Numbered from the stretch's first letter, positions 7,284-13,924 are shown. The stretch is 19,155 nt of DNA from CAVVDT01 sp964568825 (GCA_964568825.1 CAZMSA010000057.1:1-19155); one strand, 5' to 3'. Notes: generated by a model not told the origin, from the letters alone. A program made the numbers and translations.

Positions 7284-7773
7284 CGACGGGCCGTTCGGCG
7301 ACGGCTTTGGTCTGGGCCTGGCGCCAGGCATCGAGGCGCCCGGCCAGTTGCGGGTCCGAAAGGGCAAGCACGCTGGCGGCGATGAGGGCGGCGTTGATGG
7401 CGCCGGCCTTGCCGATGGCAAGCGTCCCGACGGGAACGCCGGCCGGCATCTGGACGATGGACAGGAGGCTGTCCTCGCCTTTCAGGGCATGGCTCTCGAT
7501 GGGGACGCCAAACACCGGCAGGCTGGTCATGGAGGCCGTCATGCCGGGCAGATGGGCAGCCCCGCCGGCGCCGGCGATGATCACCTTGAAGCCGGCATCG
7601 CGGGCGCCGGTGGCAAAGCGGTAGAGCCGGTCGGGGGTGCGGTGGGCCGAGACGATCAGCGCCTCGTGGCCGATGCCCAGCGCCTCAAGTGTTTCGGCGG
7701 CGTGGCGCATGATCTGCCAGTCGGACTGGCTGCCCATGATCACGGCGACCGGGGTGGAGGTGGTATCCGGCAT
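7273..7773 (-). CDS. purE: N5-carboxyaminoimidazole ribonucleotide mutase
   Basis: The 166-residue protein converts N5-CAIR to CAIR, the step after PurK. Class I PurE motifs are clear: VIMGSQSDWQIM (11-22), SAHRTPDRL (42-50, with catalytic His44), AGAGGAAHLPGM (67-78), and VFGVPIES with LLSIVQMPAGVPV and AIGKAGAINAAL further on. I chose the ATG at 7773; a GTG at 7791 would add six residues (MQPTDA) and has its purine stretch too close. It is first in the purE-purK operon and its stop lies inside the purK start region. A promoter with a consensus -10 is seen at 7826-7853. Confidence 0.95.
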   Translation of the reverse strand: MPDTTSTPVAVIMGSQSDWQIMRHAAETLEALGIGHEALIVSAHRTPDRLYRFATGARDAGFKVIIAGAGGAAHLPGMTASMTSLPVFGVPIESHALKGEDSLLSIVQMPAGVPVGTLAIGKAGAINAALIAASVLALSDPQLAGRLDAWRQAQTKAVAERPVDEG

Positions 7774-7799
7774 GGCGTCCGTTGGTTGCACCCTGAAAG

Positions 7800-7815
7800 G
7801 CCGGCCGCGGCCGGC
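7800..7815. repeat. Perfect 16-bp GC palindrome in the purE leader
   Basis: GCCGGCCGCGGCCGGC reads the same on both strands. It lies between the predicted purE transcript start and the purE start codon, and would form a strong hairpin in the leader RNA or a protein site in DNA. No known purine riboswitch fold is visible. Confidence 0.6.
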
Positions 7816-7825
7816 GAAGGGGCGG

Positions 7826-7853
7826 ATTATATGGTGCGGCTACGAAATCGCAA
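7826..7853 (-). promoter_or_regulatory. sigma70-type promoter of purE-purK
   Basis: On the minus strand TTGCGA (7853-7848) is followed after 16 bases by a perfect TATAAT (7831-7826). The transcript would start near 7819, giving a leader of about 46 bases to the ATG at 7773. The AT-rich -10 stands out in this GC-rich sequence. Confidence 0.6.
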
Positions 7854-7921
7854 CGGATGGTGGTGTATTTTATTGCCGTGACAGATCATCGTCGGATCGT
7901 CGCGCTGGTCGGGGGGCTCAT

Positions 7922-8482
7922 ATGACGAAGCAACAAGAAGACGAGATCGCGCGGCTCACCGCCCGGCTGGCGGCTGCCGAGGCGCGCATTGCCGAACTCG
8001 AGGGCCTTGCCGACCATGATGGGCTGGTGCCGGTTCTCAACCGCCGCGGCTTCGTGCGCGAGATCGAGCGGGCGATTGCCGCGGCCGCGCGCTATGCCAG
8101 ACCGGCGACGCTGGTCTATATCGACCTTGTCGGCTTCAAGCGGGTGAACGACGAATTCGGCCATGCCGCCGGCGATGCCGCGCTGGTGCAGGTGGGGCGG
8201 GTGCTGGCGGCCTCGACGCGGGCCAACGACGCGGTGGGGCGGCTGGGGGGCGATGAATTCGGCGTGGTGCTGGAACAGTGTGCGCCTGCCGCCGGCGAGC
8301 GCATCGCGGCGCGTCTGGCCGCCGCCATCGCCGCCACGCCCGTCGCGCATGCCGGGGTCCCCGTCACCATCACGGCCTCGGTGGGTGTTGCCGACATCGC
8401 CGCGGCCGGCGGTGCCGCCGTGGCACTCGAGCGCGCTGACAAGGCGATGTATGCGGGCAGGCGCTCCGCGCTCAGGCAATGA
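7922..8482 (+). CDS. Minimal GGDEF diguanylate cyclase
   Basis: The 186-residue protein makes cyclic di-GMP from two GTP. Residues 4-28 form a short coiled coil that could dimerise the enzyme, and the rest is one GGDEF domain. The domain opens DGLVPVLNRRGF (33-44). The metal-binding aspartate lies in YIDLVGFKRVND (Asp68), the active loop is RLGGDEF (GGDEF 109-113), and the inhibitory I-site RAND (100-103) sits exactly five residues before GGDEF. Activity with product feedback is therefore expected. There is no sensor or membrane domain, so it is probably cytosolic and controlled by expression or dimerisation. The ATG has GGGGGG five bases upstream. It is divergent from purE and its end overlaps the convergent DUF465 gene by 11 bases. 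Confidence 0.9.
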   Translation: MTKQQEDEIARLTARLAAAEARIAELEGLADHDGLVPVLNRRGFVREIERAIAAAARYARPATLVYIDLVGFKRVNDEFGHAAGDAALVQVGRVLAASTRANDAVGRLGGDEFGVVLEQCAPAAGERIAARLAAAIAATPVAHAGVPVTITASVGVADIAAAGGAAVALERADKAMYAGRRSALRQ

Positions 8483-8699
8483 TGTCGGGGTGAAGCTTGT
8501 TGTCGAGGATGCGAATCATGTCCTTGAGGGCCAGCTTCTGGCGCTTCAGGCGGCGCAACTGCAACTGATCGGCGGTGCCCGAATCCTCAAGCGTCGCGAC
8601 GGCGAGGTCAAGGTCGCGGTGCTGCTTGCGCAGTTCGATGAGCTTGAGCCGCAATTCGCTGTCGGGAAAGTCCATGAAGCTCACTTTTGAGGCCTCCAT
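8472..8699 (-). CDS. DUF465 / YdcH-family small protein (copy 1)
   Basis: The 75-residue, highly charged helical protein has the DUF465 (YdcH) pattern: LIELRKQHRDLDLAVATLE, then DQLQLRRLKRQKLALKDMI and a final DIIA. The family forms short antiparallel helical pairs and its function is unknown. I chose the ATG at 8699; a TTG two codons earlier and an ATG at 8675 (MDFPDSE) are alternatives. The gene is divergent from a second DUF465 gene at 8870-9049, with which it aligns across the core. Its last 11 bases overlap the end of the GGDEF gene on the other strand. Confidence 0.85.
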   Translation of the reverse strand: MEASKVSFMDFPDSELRLKLIELRKQHRDLDLAVATLEDSGTADQLQLRRLKRQKLALKDMIRILDNKLHPDIIA

Positions 8700-8715
8700 C
8701 CCCAAATAGCGGCAG

Positions 8716-8729
8716 CTTGGCGCGCCAAG
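8716..8729. promoter_or_regulatory. Perfect 14-bp palindrome before the DUF465 copy 1 gene
   Basis: CTTGGCGCGCCAAG is fully self-complementary and lies 17 bases upstream of the minus-strand ATG at 8699, in the 170-base gap between the divergent DUF465 genes. It could be an operator, but no regulator is known and GC-rich palindromes occur by chance in such DNA. Confidence 0.35.
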
Positions 8730-8869
8730 TCAAGCCCTAGGTGTGAGGGCATCAACAAGAGCGCGCCGGAGTTCACAACCTTTCCACGATGACACCTCAC
8801 ACGGTTCGACAAACGCCACCATTTGTGGCAAACTTTTCGCGTTGGTTCCACCACCAATCGGAGGTCCGA

Positions 8870-9049
8870 ATGTCACTTCAAACGCATCTCAGCGAGTTGT
8901 CCGCCAAGCACCAGGCTTTAGAGACGCAGATCGAGGAAGCCTTACTGCATCCGAGCGTCGATGACCTGCTGATTGCTGAACTGAAGCGCAAGAAGCTGCG
9001 AATAAAAGACGAGATTACAAAGATTGAGGCCGAACTCGGCACCCACTGA
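8870..9049 (+). CDS. DUF465 / YdcH-family small protein (copy 2)
   Basis: The 59-residue protein starts MSLQTHLSELSAKHQALE and continues DDLLIAELKRKKLRIKDEI, a textbook DUF465 sequence with the LKRxKLxxKDEI core. The ATG at 8870 has GGAGG five bases upstream, so the in-frame ATG at 8789 is not used. It is shorter than its divergent neighbour because it lacks that protein's N-terminal lead. The family is widespread in alphaproteobacteria, often next to purE-purK as here, and its role is unknown. A short inverted repeat GCCAC/GTGGC (8815-8829) lies in its upstream region. Confidence 0.9.
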   Translation: MSLQTHLSELSAKHQALETQIEEALLHPSVDDLLIAELKRKKLRIKDEITKIEAELGTH

Positions 9050-9206
9050 CAGCGGTCCAGGCTCGATCGATCGATAGGGGACAGCCCCCTTCTGCAGACG
9101 CCGCCCGGCAGTGGGCGGTTGATGGTGTCGTCATCACCGTCAAACCGGCTGCACACCCCCTGACATGCAATCGTCACTGGCCAGGGCCGGGCGCCCGCAT
9201 CAACCT
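9050..9206. other. Gene-free stretch after DUF465 copy 2
   Basis: This is the first half of a 302-base gap before the TetR gene; the second half holds repeat copy 3 and the promoter/operator. It contains AGGGG/CCCCT and CCGCCC/GGGCGG (about 9101-9118) inverted repeats in tandem, which could end the DUF465 transcript although neither is followed by a T run. I see no coding sequence in it. Confidence 0.5.
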
Positions 9207-9300
9207 GTAATTGGGTAATTCCATCTAATTGCAGAAACGCTGATCAATTCCTTGGAATTTGAGCATGATGCCCGGCTTGAAGTTCACGCGCCTGCATGCT
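9207..9300 (+). repeat. Two-hairpin intergenic repeat, copy 3
   Basis: It aligns with copy 1 in the same orientation, sharing AATTGGGT, CTAATTGCA, CTGATCAATTCC, TTGAGCATGATG and GCATGCT. Hairpin A (9207-9216 with 9223-9232) has changed at several places, yet all ten positions still pair as RNA: seven Watson-Crick and three G-U pairs. The outer stem of hairpin B (AGCATG 9262-9267 with CATGCT 9295-9300) is kept, while its inner stem is lost. Its right edge abuts the operator palindrome of the TetR gene. Confidence 0.78.
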
Positions 9301-9305
9301 ATTTA
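9277..9305 (+). promoter_or_regulatory. sigma70-type promoter of the TetR-ABC efflux operon
   Basis: TTGAAG (9277-9282) is followed after 17 bases by TATTTA (9300-9305). The -35 box lies within repeat copy 3, and the -10 box runs into the 24-bp palindrome at 9301-9324. A bound repressor would therefore block RNA polymerase directly. The transcript would start near 9312, about 40 bases before the GTG start. Confidence 0.55.
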
Positions 9306-9324
9306 ATCAATCGATTGATTAAAT
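9301..9324. promoter_or_regulatory. Perfect 24-bp palindromic operator for the TetR regulator
   Basis: The half-site ATTTAATCAATC is followed without a gap by its exact reverse complement. An AT-rich perfect palindrome of this length stands out in this genome. It is 27 bases before the TetR gene start and overlaps the -10 box, the classic place for TetR autorepression. Binding by the adjacent regulator is inferred. Confidence 0.8.
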
Positions 9325-9351
9325 CCAGCGAGATTCGGCATAGCCCCTCCA

Positions 9352-10014
9352 GTGGAACGACCAGCATCCGATGCAACCCGCCAGGCGCTCGTCGAAGCCG
9401 CCCTCGACGGTTTCGGTGTCAAGGGTTACGAAGGCACCTCGACCCGCAACATCGCCCGGGCGGCGAAGACCAACATCGCCTCCATCGCCTATCACTTCGG
9501 CAGCAAGGAGGGCTTGCGGCGGGCCTGTGCCGAGTTCGTCGTCTCAACCATCCGCTCGGTTGCCGATGCGGTGCTGGCGCCGGAGGACGAGGCGGCCTTT
9601 GCCGCGCTCGATCGCGACGTGGCGCGCCAGCGCATCACCGCCATCTTCGAGCGCATGGCCGGCTTCATCCTCACCAATCCGCGCGCCAATCTGGTGGCAC
9701 GCTTCATGCTGCGCGAGATGATCCAGCCCTCGATGGCGCTCGACATCATCTATGGCGGCATCATCGAGCCCACCCACAAGCGGCTGTGCCGGCTGTGGGC
9801 GGTGGCGACCGGCGGCGAGGCGGAAAGTGAGGCGACCCGGCTTGCCGTCTTTGCGCTGATGGGCCAGGTCCTGTATTTCCGCATCGGCCGCGAAATCGTC
9901 GTCAGGCGCATGGGCTGGGAACAACTCGGGACCGCTGAGGCGCAAGCGATCGCCGCCCTGCTGAAAGGCAATATCGACCACCTCATCGAGGCGAGCGAGG
10001 AGCCGATGCCATGA
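9352..10014 (+). CDS. TetR-family regulator (CecR/YbiH-like)
   Basis: The 220-residue protein begins with a TetR DNA-binding domain: ALVEAALDGFGVKGYEGTS, then RNIARAAKTNIASIAYHFGS and KEGLRRAC, with the recognition helix around residues 33-46. The C-terminal half (FILTNPRANLVARFMLREM, QVLYFRIGREIVVRRMGW) resembles the DUF1956 ligand domain of E. coli CecR, which controls the ybhGFSR exporter genes. The start is GTG at 9352, with a weak ribosome-binding site. The stop overlaps the next gene's ATG by four bases, so it is the first gene of the efflux operon. It probably represses the operon through the palindrome at 9301-9324 until a ligand, perhaps a drug or toxic metabolite, is bound. Confidence 0.88.
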   Translation: MERPASDATRQALVEAALDGFGVKGYEGTSTRNIARAAKTNIASIAYHFGSKEGLRRACAEFVVSTIRSVADAVLAPEDEAAFAALDRDVARQRITAIFERMAGFILTNPRANLVARFMLREMIQPSMALDIIYGGIIEPTHKRLCRLWAVATGGEAESEATRLAVFALMGQVLYFRIGREIVVRRMGWEQLGTAEAQAIAALLKGNIDHLIEASEEPMP

Positions 10015-10958
10015 TGCAGTTCGTGTGTGCCTTGCCGCTCATTGCCGGCCTACTGAGCCCCTGCGCGGCCCCGCCGCCGCTGGCGGTCGGCTATGTTGAG
10101 GGAGAGTATGTGTTGCTGGCGCCCATCGACGTCGCCCAGGTAACGAGTGTCAACGTCAAGCGCGGCCAACACGTCACGCCGGGCCAGGTGGTGGCGCAAC
10201 TGGAAGACAAGGATGCCCAGATCGCGGTCCACAACGCTTCGGCGGCGTTGCTGGGGGCCGAGGCCAGCCTGGCCGATCTCAGGCTAGGCAAGCGGCCGGA
10301 GGAAATCGCCGTCCTCGAGGCCCAGCTCAACTCCGACAAGGCCGAAGAGGCCCAGGCGCTTTTGACCTTCAACCGTCAGGCCGATCTGGTGAAGCGCGGT
10401 GCAACGCCGCAGGCCAACGTTGACAGTGCCCAGACCGCGCTGGAGACGGCGCGTGCCAAGGTGGCGGAACAGAAAGCCGCCCTTGATGTCGCCCGGCTGC
10501 CGGCCCGCCCGGACCATATCCTTGCCGCGGAAAACAGCGTCAAGCAGGCCCGCGCGGCGCTCGATCAGGCGAAATGGCGCCTCGCCCAGCGTACCCTGCA
10601 CGCATCGGCTGCGGGCGACATCAACGATGTCATCCGCCGTCCCGGCGAGATCGCCGGCCCCAGTGCGCCGGTCCTGTCGCTGCTGCCGGTAGGGGCGCGA
10701 AAGCTGATGGTCTATGTGCCCGAGACGGCGCTCGCCAGACTCAAGGTCGGCGAGATGCTGAGCGTCCACTGCGACGGTTGTGGCGATGCCGCCCGCGCCC
10801 GCATCAGCTACATCTCGCCCGAACCCGAATTCACCCCGCCGGTGATCTATTCGCTGCAGCGGCGGCAAAAGCTCGTCTATCTGGTGGAGGCGCGGCCCGA
10901 ACCGGGGGCGGAGATGTTGAAGCCTGGCCAGATCGTCGATGTCGATATCGCCCGGTAG
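10011..10958 (+). CDS. HlyD-family periplasmic adaptor (YbhG-like)
   Basis: The 315-residue protein starts at ATG 10011, overlapping the regulator's TGA (ATGA). Residues 1-20 are a signal peptide or anchor. Next come a half lipoyl domain with VTSVNVKRGQHVTPGQVVAQLED (split, about residues 43-65), a long alpha-helical coiled-coil hairpin rich in Ala/Glu/Gln (about 70-190), the returning lipoyl half with TLHASAAGDI and GEIAGPSAPVLSL, and a beta-barrel end with LKVGEMLSVH and LKPGQIVDVDI. Such adaptors link an inner-membrane ABC exporter to an outer-membrane channel across the periplasm. No TolC-like gene is in view, so a shared channel is presumed. A cysteine at residue 18 does not follow a proper lipobox. 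Confidence 0.88.
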   Translation: MMQFVCALPLIAGLLSPCAAPPPLAVGYVEGEYVLLAPIDVAQVTSVNVKRGQHVTPGQVVAQLEDKDAQIAVHNASAALLGAEASLADLRLGKRPEEIAVLEAQLNSDKAEEAQALLTFNRQADLVKRGATPQANVDSAQTALETARAKVAEQKAALDVARLPARPDHILAAENSVKQARAALDQAKWRLAQRTLHASAAGDINDVIRRPGEIAGPSAPVLSLLPVGARKLMVYVPETALARLKVGEMLSVHCDGCGDAARARISYISPEPEFTPPVIYSLQRRQKLVYLVEARPEPGAEMLKPGQIVDVDIAR

Positions 10959-10964
10959 GATCCG

Positions 10965-11882
10965 ATGACCGCCATCGACGTCAGGGACCTCACCAAGCGT
11001 TTCGGCGCCAACACGGTCGTCGACCATGTGTCGATGAAGGTGGAAGAAGGCGAGATCATCGGCTTCCTGGGTCCCAACGGCTCCGGCAAGACCACCACCA
11101 TCCGCATGATGTGCGGCCTTCTGACCCCGGACGAGGGCTCCGGTACGGTGCTTGGCTATGACGTGATCAACCAAAGCCGGCTGATCAAGACCGAAGTCGG
11201 TTACATGACCCAGCGCTTTTCTTTCTACGAGGACCTGACGATTGCCGAGAATCTGCAATTCGTCGCCCGCCTCTACCGCCTGAAGGACCTGCAGGCGAAA
11301 GTCGATTCAACGCTTGACCAACTGGGCCTGACGTCGCGGCGTGGCCAGCTTGCCGGCACGTTGTCGGGCGGCTGGAAGCAGCGCCTGGCGCTGGCGGCCT
11401 GCATCATGCATTCGCCGCGACTGTTGCTGCTGGACGAGCCCACCGCCGGCGTCGATCCCAAGGCGCGGCGCGAGTTCTGGGACCAGATCCATGCCTTGGC
11501 CGGCAAGGGCCTCACCGTTCTGGTCTCCACCCACTACATGGACGAAGCCGAGCGCTGCCACCGCATCAATTACATTTCCTATGGCCGTCTCATCGCCTCG
11601 GGCAGCGCAACCGAGGTGGTCGAAGCTTCGGGTCTGCATACCTTCATCGTGCGCGGCCGCGATCCCGATCAACTGGCGGCGCGTCTTCGCGGCCGGCCGG
11701 GCATCAAGCAGATCGCGCTGTTCGGGGCGGCGCTGCATGTGGTGGGTAGCGACGAGGCGGCGCTGGGCCAGACCATGAAGGCCCTGGCGCGCGAGCCCGG
11801 CATCAAGGTCGAGGAAGGCGAAACCAGCCTCGAAGACGTGTTCATCAAGTTGATGGGCGAGGTCCAGGACAACTTCCAATGA
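10965..11882 (+). CDS. ABC exporter ATP-binding protein
   Basis: The 305-residue ATPase energises the exporter on the cytoplasmic side. Walker A is GPNGSGKT (36-43), the Q-loop Gln83 is in YMTQRFSFY, the signature is LSGGW (133-137), Walker B ends LLLLDEP (Asp157, Glu158), and the H-loop is STHY (His190). All catalytic residues are present. A C-terminal domain of about 90 residues ends VEEGETSLEDVFIKLMGE, as in ABC-2 drug exporters. It has a single nucleotide-binding domain, unlike E. coli YbhF, which has two fused, so the working unit should contain two copies. It starts six bases after the adaptor gene and overlaps the permease gene by four bases (ATGA). Confidence 0.93.
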   Translation: MTAIDVRDLTKRFGANTVVDHVSMKVEEGEIIGFLGPNGSGKTTTIRMMCGLLTPDEGSGTVLGYDVINQSRLIKTEVGYMTQRFSFYEDLTIAENLQFVARLYRLKDLQAKVDSTLDQLGLTSRRGQLAGTLSGGWKQRLALAACIMHSPRLLLLDEPTAGVDPKARREFWDQIHALAGKGLTVLVSTHYMDEAERCHRINYISYGRLIASGSATEVVEASGLHTFIVRGRDPDQLAARLRGRPGIKQIALFGAALHVVGSDEAALGQTMKALAREPGIKVEEGETSLEDVFIKLMGEVQDNFQ

Positions 11883-13015
11883 GCCGCTTTTTCTCATTCG
11901 CGCGCCTCGGCGCCATGCTGGCCAAGGAATTCATCCAGATGCGGCGCGACCGTATCACCTTCGCGATGATGCTGGGCGTGCCGCTGCTGCAGCTTGTGCT
12001 GTTCGGCTATGCCATCAACAACGACCCCAAGCAGTTGCCGGCGGCGCTGCTTGTCATGAGCCACGACCGCTACAGCCGCGCCATCGTCACGGCGCTGGAG
12101 ATGACCGGCTATTATCGCTTCGATCATGTGGCCACCAGCGCAGCGCAGGCCGATCAGCTTCTGGCCACCGGCGAGGTCGCTTTCGTGGTCACCATCCCGT
12201 CCGACTTCGGCGTCCGTGTCGACCGCAAGGATCATCCGGTCATCCTGGTGGAAGCCGATGCCACCGATCCGGCGGCCGCCAGCGGTGCCATCAGCACGCT
12301 CGGCACCGTCGCCAGCCAGGCGCTCTTGAGGGAGCAGGGCCTCGAAGCCCAGGCGGCGGTCACCGCGACGCAGAATCTCGATGTCATCGTCCACCGCCGC
12401 TACAACCCGGAAGGCATCTCGCAATACAACATCGTGCCCGGCCTCCTGGGGGTCATCCTGCAGATGACCATGGTGATGATGACTGCCATGGCGTTGACGC
12501 GCGAGCGCGAGCGCGGCACCATGGAAAATCTTCTGGCCATGCCGGCGACGGCGGGCGAGATCATGCTGGGCAAGATCCTGCCCTATCTGGTGGTGGGGGC
12601 GGTGCAGGTGAGCGTGGTGCTGACCGCGGCCAAACTGCTGTTTGCGGTGCCGTTCGTGGGCAGCGCCTCGCTCCTGGTAGGCAATATTCTGGCCTTCGTG
12701 CTGGCCCTCGTGCTGCTCGGCTATACCTTTTCCACCATCGCCCGCACCCAGATGCAGGCGATGCAGCTCACCTTCTTCTTCTTCCTGCCGTCGATCCTCC
12801 TGTCGGGTTTCATGTTCCCTTATCGCGGCATGCCGGGCTGGGCGCAGACGCTGGGCGAACTCCTGCCGCTCACGCATTTCCTGCGGATCATCCGCGCGGT
12901 GATGCTCAAGGGGGCGACCTGGGAGGCGATATCAAGCGAAAGCCTGGCGCTCGGCGCCTTTGTCGTCGTCTATGCGGTGCTGGCACTGATGCGCTTCCAG
13001 CGGACGCTGGACTGA
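11879..13015 (+). CDS. ABC-2 type exporter permease
   Basis: The 378-residue inner-membrane protein starts with the typical KEFIQMRRDRITF segment and a first membrane helix (about residues 29-48). A periplasmic region of roughly 130 residues follows, then NIVPGLLGVILQMTMVMMTAMAL and four further helices. The motif RERERGTMENLLAMP lies in the cytoplasmic loop, and LLSGFMFPYRGMPGWAQTL with LPLTHFLRIIRAVMLKG closes the core. This is the YbhS/YbhR/YhhJ group. Only one permease gene is present, where E. coli has two, so the transporter is probably a homodimer. It is the last gene of the operon and ends 16 bases before the convergent TPR gene. The substrate is unknown; drugs or toxic metabolites are likely. 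Confidence 0.92.
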   Translation: MSRFFSFARLGAMLAKEFIQMRRDRITFAMMLGVPLLQLVLFGYAINNDPKQLPAALLVMSHDRYSRAIVTALEMTGYYRFDHVATSAAQADQLLATGEVAFVVTIPSDFGVRVDRKDHPVILVEADATDPAAASGAISTLGTVASQALLREQGLEAQAAVTATQNLDVIVHRRYNPEGISQYNIVPGLLGVILQMTMVMMTAMALTRERERGTMENLLAMPATAGEIMLGKILPYLVVGAVQVSVVLTAAKLLFAVPFVGSASLLVGNILAFVLALVLLGYTFSTIARTQMQAMQLTFFFFLPSILLSGFMFPYRGMPGWAQTLGELLPLTHFLRIIRAVMLKGATWEAISSESLALGAFVVVYAVLALMRFQRTLD

Positions 13016-13031
13016 CCCAATCCGGGGCCGC

Positions 13032-13640
13032 TCAAATGGCCTGCTCGACCTCGGGTGCCAATTCCTTGACCGCCTTCCTGGGGCCGGGCATTTCGGGATA
13101 GATCGACAGGGCGCGGCGATAGGCTTTTAGCGCCTCGCGCTTCTTGCCCAGTTCCTGGTAGATCATGCCGCGTCCGGCGAGCGCGCCGAAGTGGCGGGGT
13201 TCGAGTTTCAGCACCTGATCGATGTCGGCCAGCGAATGATCGAACTCACGCATCAGGAAATAGACGGTGGCGCGCTTGTTCCAGGCCTCGGCGAAATCGG
13301 GCTTCATCTCGATGACGGTATCGAGGATGGCGATGGCTGTCGGGTAGGCCTGGGCTTTCATGGCGGCCACGGCCTGGACCAGCAGCAGATCGGCGCTGGG
13401 ACTGCCGGAATGGCTCCAGGCCTTCCAGATTGCCGCTTCGATGAGCTTGGCCTGATCGGCGTTGTGGGTTCCGTGCAGCAGGCCGAACAGGCGATCAAGG
13501 AGGGCGGGCCTGGAAAGGTCCGGTGTCTTGGTGTCGGGCATCTTGGCGTCGGGCTGGGTTTGCGCCGCAAGGCCCGGCAGCGTGGTGGCTGACAGGGCCA
13601 TGCCCACAAGCGCGGCCGCGAAGGTGGCGGAACGGATCAT
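13032..13640 (-). CDS. Secreted tetratricopeptide-repeat protein
   Basis: The start at 13640 gives a 202-residue protein with a signal peptide (residues 1-26, ending LPGLAA before Gln). A proline/threonine-rich stretch with a repeated PD-K-PDTKTPD pattern follows. Several TPR units run from about residue 45: LLLVQAVAAMKAQAYPTAIA, PDFAEAWNKRATVYFLMREF, and HFGALAGRGMIYQELGKKRE with ALKAYRRALSIYP. TPRs bind proteins; the partner is unknown. An in-frame GTG or ATG further upstream would hide the signal peptide, so the shorter start is preferred. It is convergent with the ABC permease gene. An inverted repeat GGGGTG/CACCCC lies directly upstream (13641-13659). Confidence 0.85.
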   Translation of the reverse strand: MIRSATFAAALVGMALSATTLPGLAAQTQPDAKMPDTKTPDLSRPALLDRLFGLLHGTHNADQAKLIEAAIWKAWSHSGSPSADLLLVQAVAAMKAQAYPTAIAILDTVIEMKPDFAEAWNKRATVYFLMREFDHSLADIDQVLKLEPRHFGALAGRGMIYQELGKKREALKAYRRALSIYPEMPGPRKAVKELAPEVEQAI

Positions 13641-13739
13641 GGGGTGGAGTCTACACCCCATCCGGCGCCGCGCAACACGAAACACCGCGCAAAGAAGCCT
13701 CTTCACGCGGCATTGATCGGCGGCGAACCTTACCGGCTC

Positions 13740-13865
13740 TCAGCCCTGGCGGGCCTTGAAGCGAGGGTTGACCTTGTTGATGATGTAGAGACGGCCGCGG
13801 CGGCGCACGATGCGGTTGGCGCGATGGCGCCCGGCCAGCGACTTCAGGGAATTGCGTACTTTCAT
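13740..13865 (-). CDS. rpmJ: 50S ribosomal protein bL36 (zinc-free type)
   Basis: The 41-residue protein MKVRNSLKSLAGRHRANRI continues through VRRRGRLYIINK to NPRFKARQG, the standard alphaproteobacterial bL36. The zinc-binding cysteines of the other bL36 type are absent, so this is the C-minus form. It lies in the 50S subunit near the peptidyl-transferase region. The start is the ATG at 13865. It has its own strong promoter (13925-13954) and a leader hairpin (13891-13908). It is divergent from a small membrane protein gene. Confidence 0.96.
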   Translation of the reverse strand: MKVRNSLKSLAGRHRANRIVRRRGRLYIINKVNPRFKARQG

Positions 13866-13890
13866 GGCACTGGACCCGATCGATTGCATT

Positions 13891-13908
13891 GCCGCCAGCG
13901 ATGGCGGC
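13891..13908 (-). promoter_or_regulatory. Leader hairpin in the rpmJ mRNA
   Basis: A perfect 7-bp stem GCCGCCA/TGGCGGC closes a 4-base loop. It lies between the predicted transcript start (near 13918) and the rpmJ ATG, so it would be in the 5' leader. It could affect translation or mRNA stability; no known ribosomal-protein binding motif was identified. Confidence 0.5.
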
Positions 13909-13924
13909 GTGAATTGGTGACGGT

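Noticed and set aside
10011..10070. Lipoprotein signal in the HlyD-type adaptor
   Set aside because: The residues before the cysteine are LSP, with proline where the lipobox needs Gly or Ala.
10284..11258. A 324-codon minus-strand frame opposite the adaptor and ATPase genes
   Set aside because: The opposite strand encodes clear HlyD and ABC motifs; this frame shows no family signature.
13641..13659. GGGGTG/CACCCC inverted repeat upstream of the TPR gene as an operator
   Set aside because: The stem is only six bases, GC-rich and without a candidate regulator, so chance cannot be excluded.
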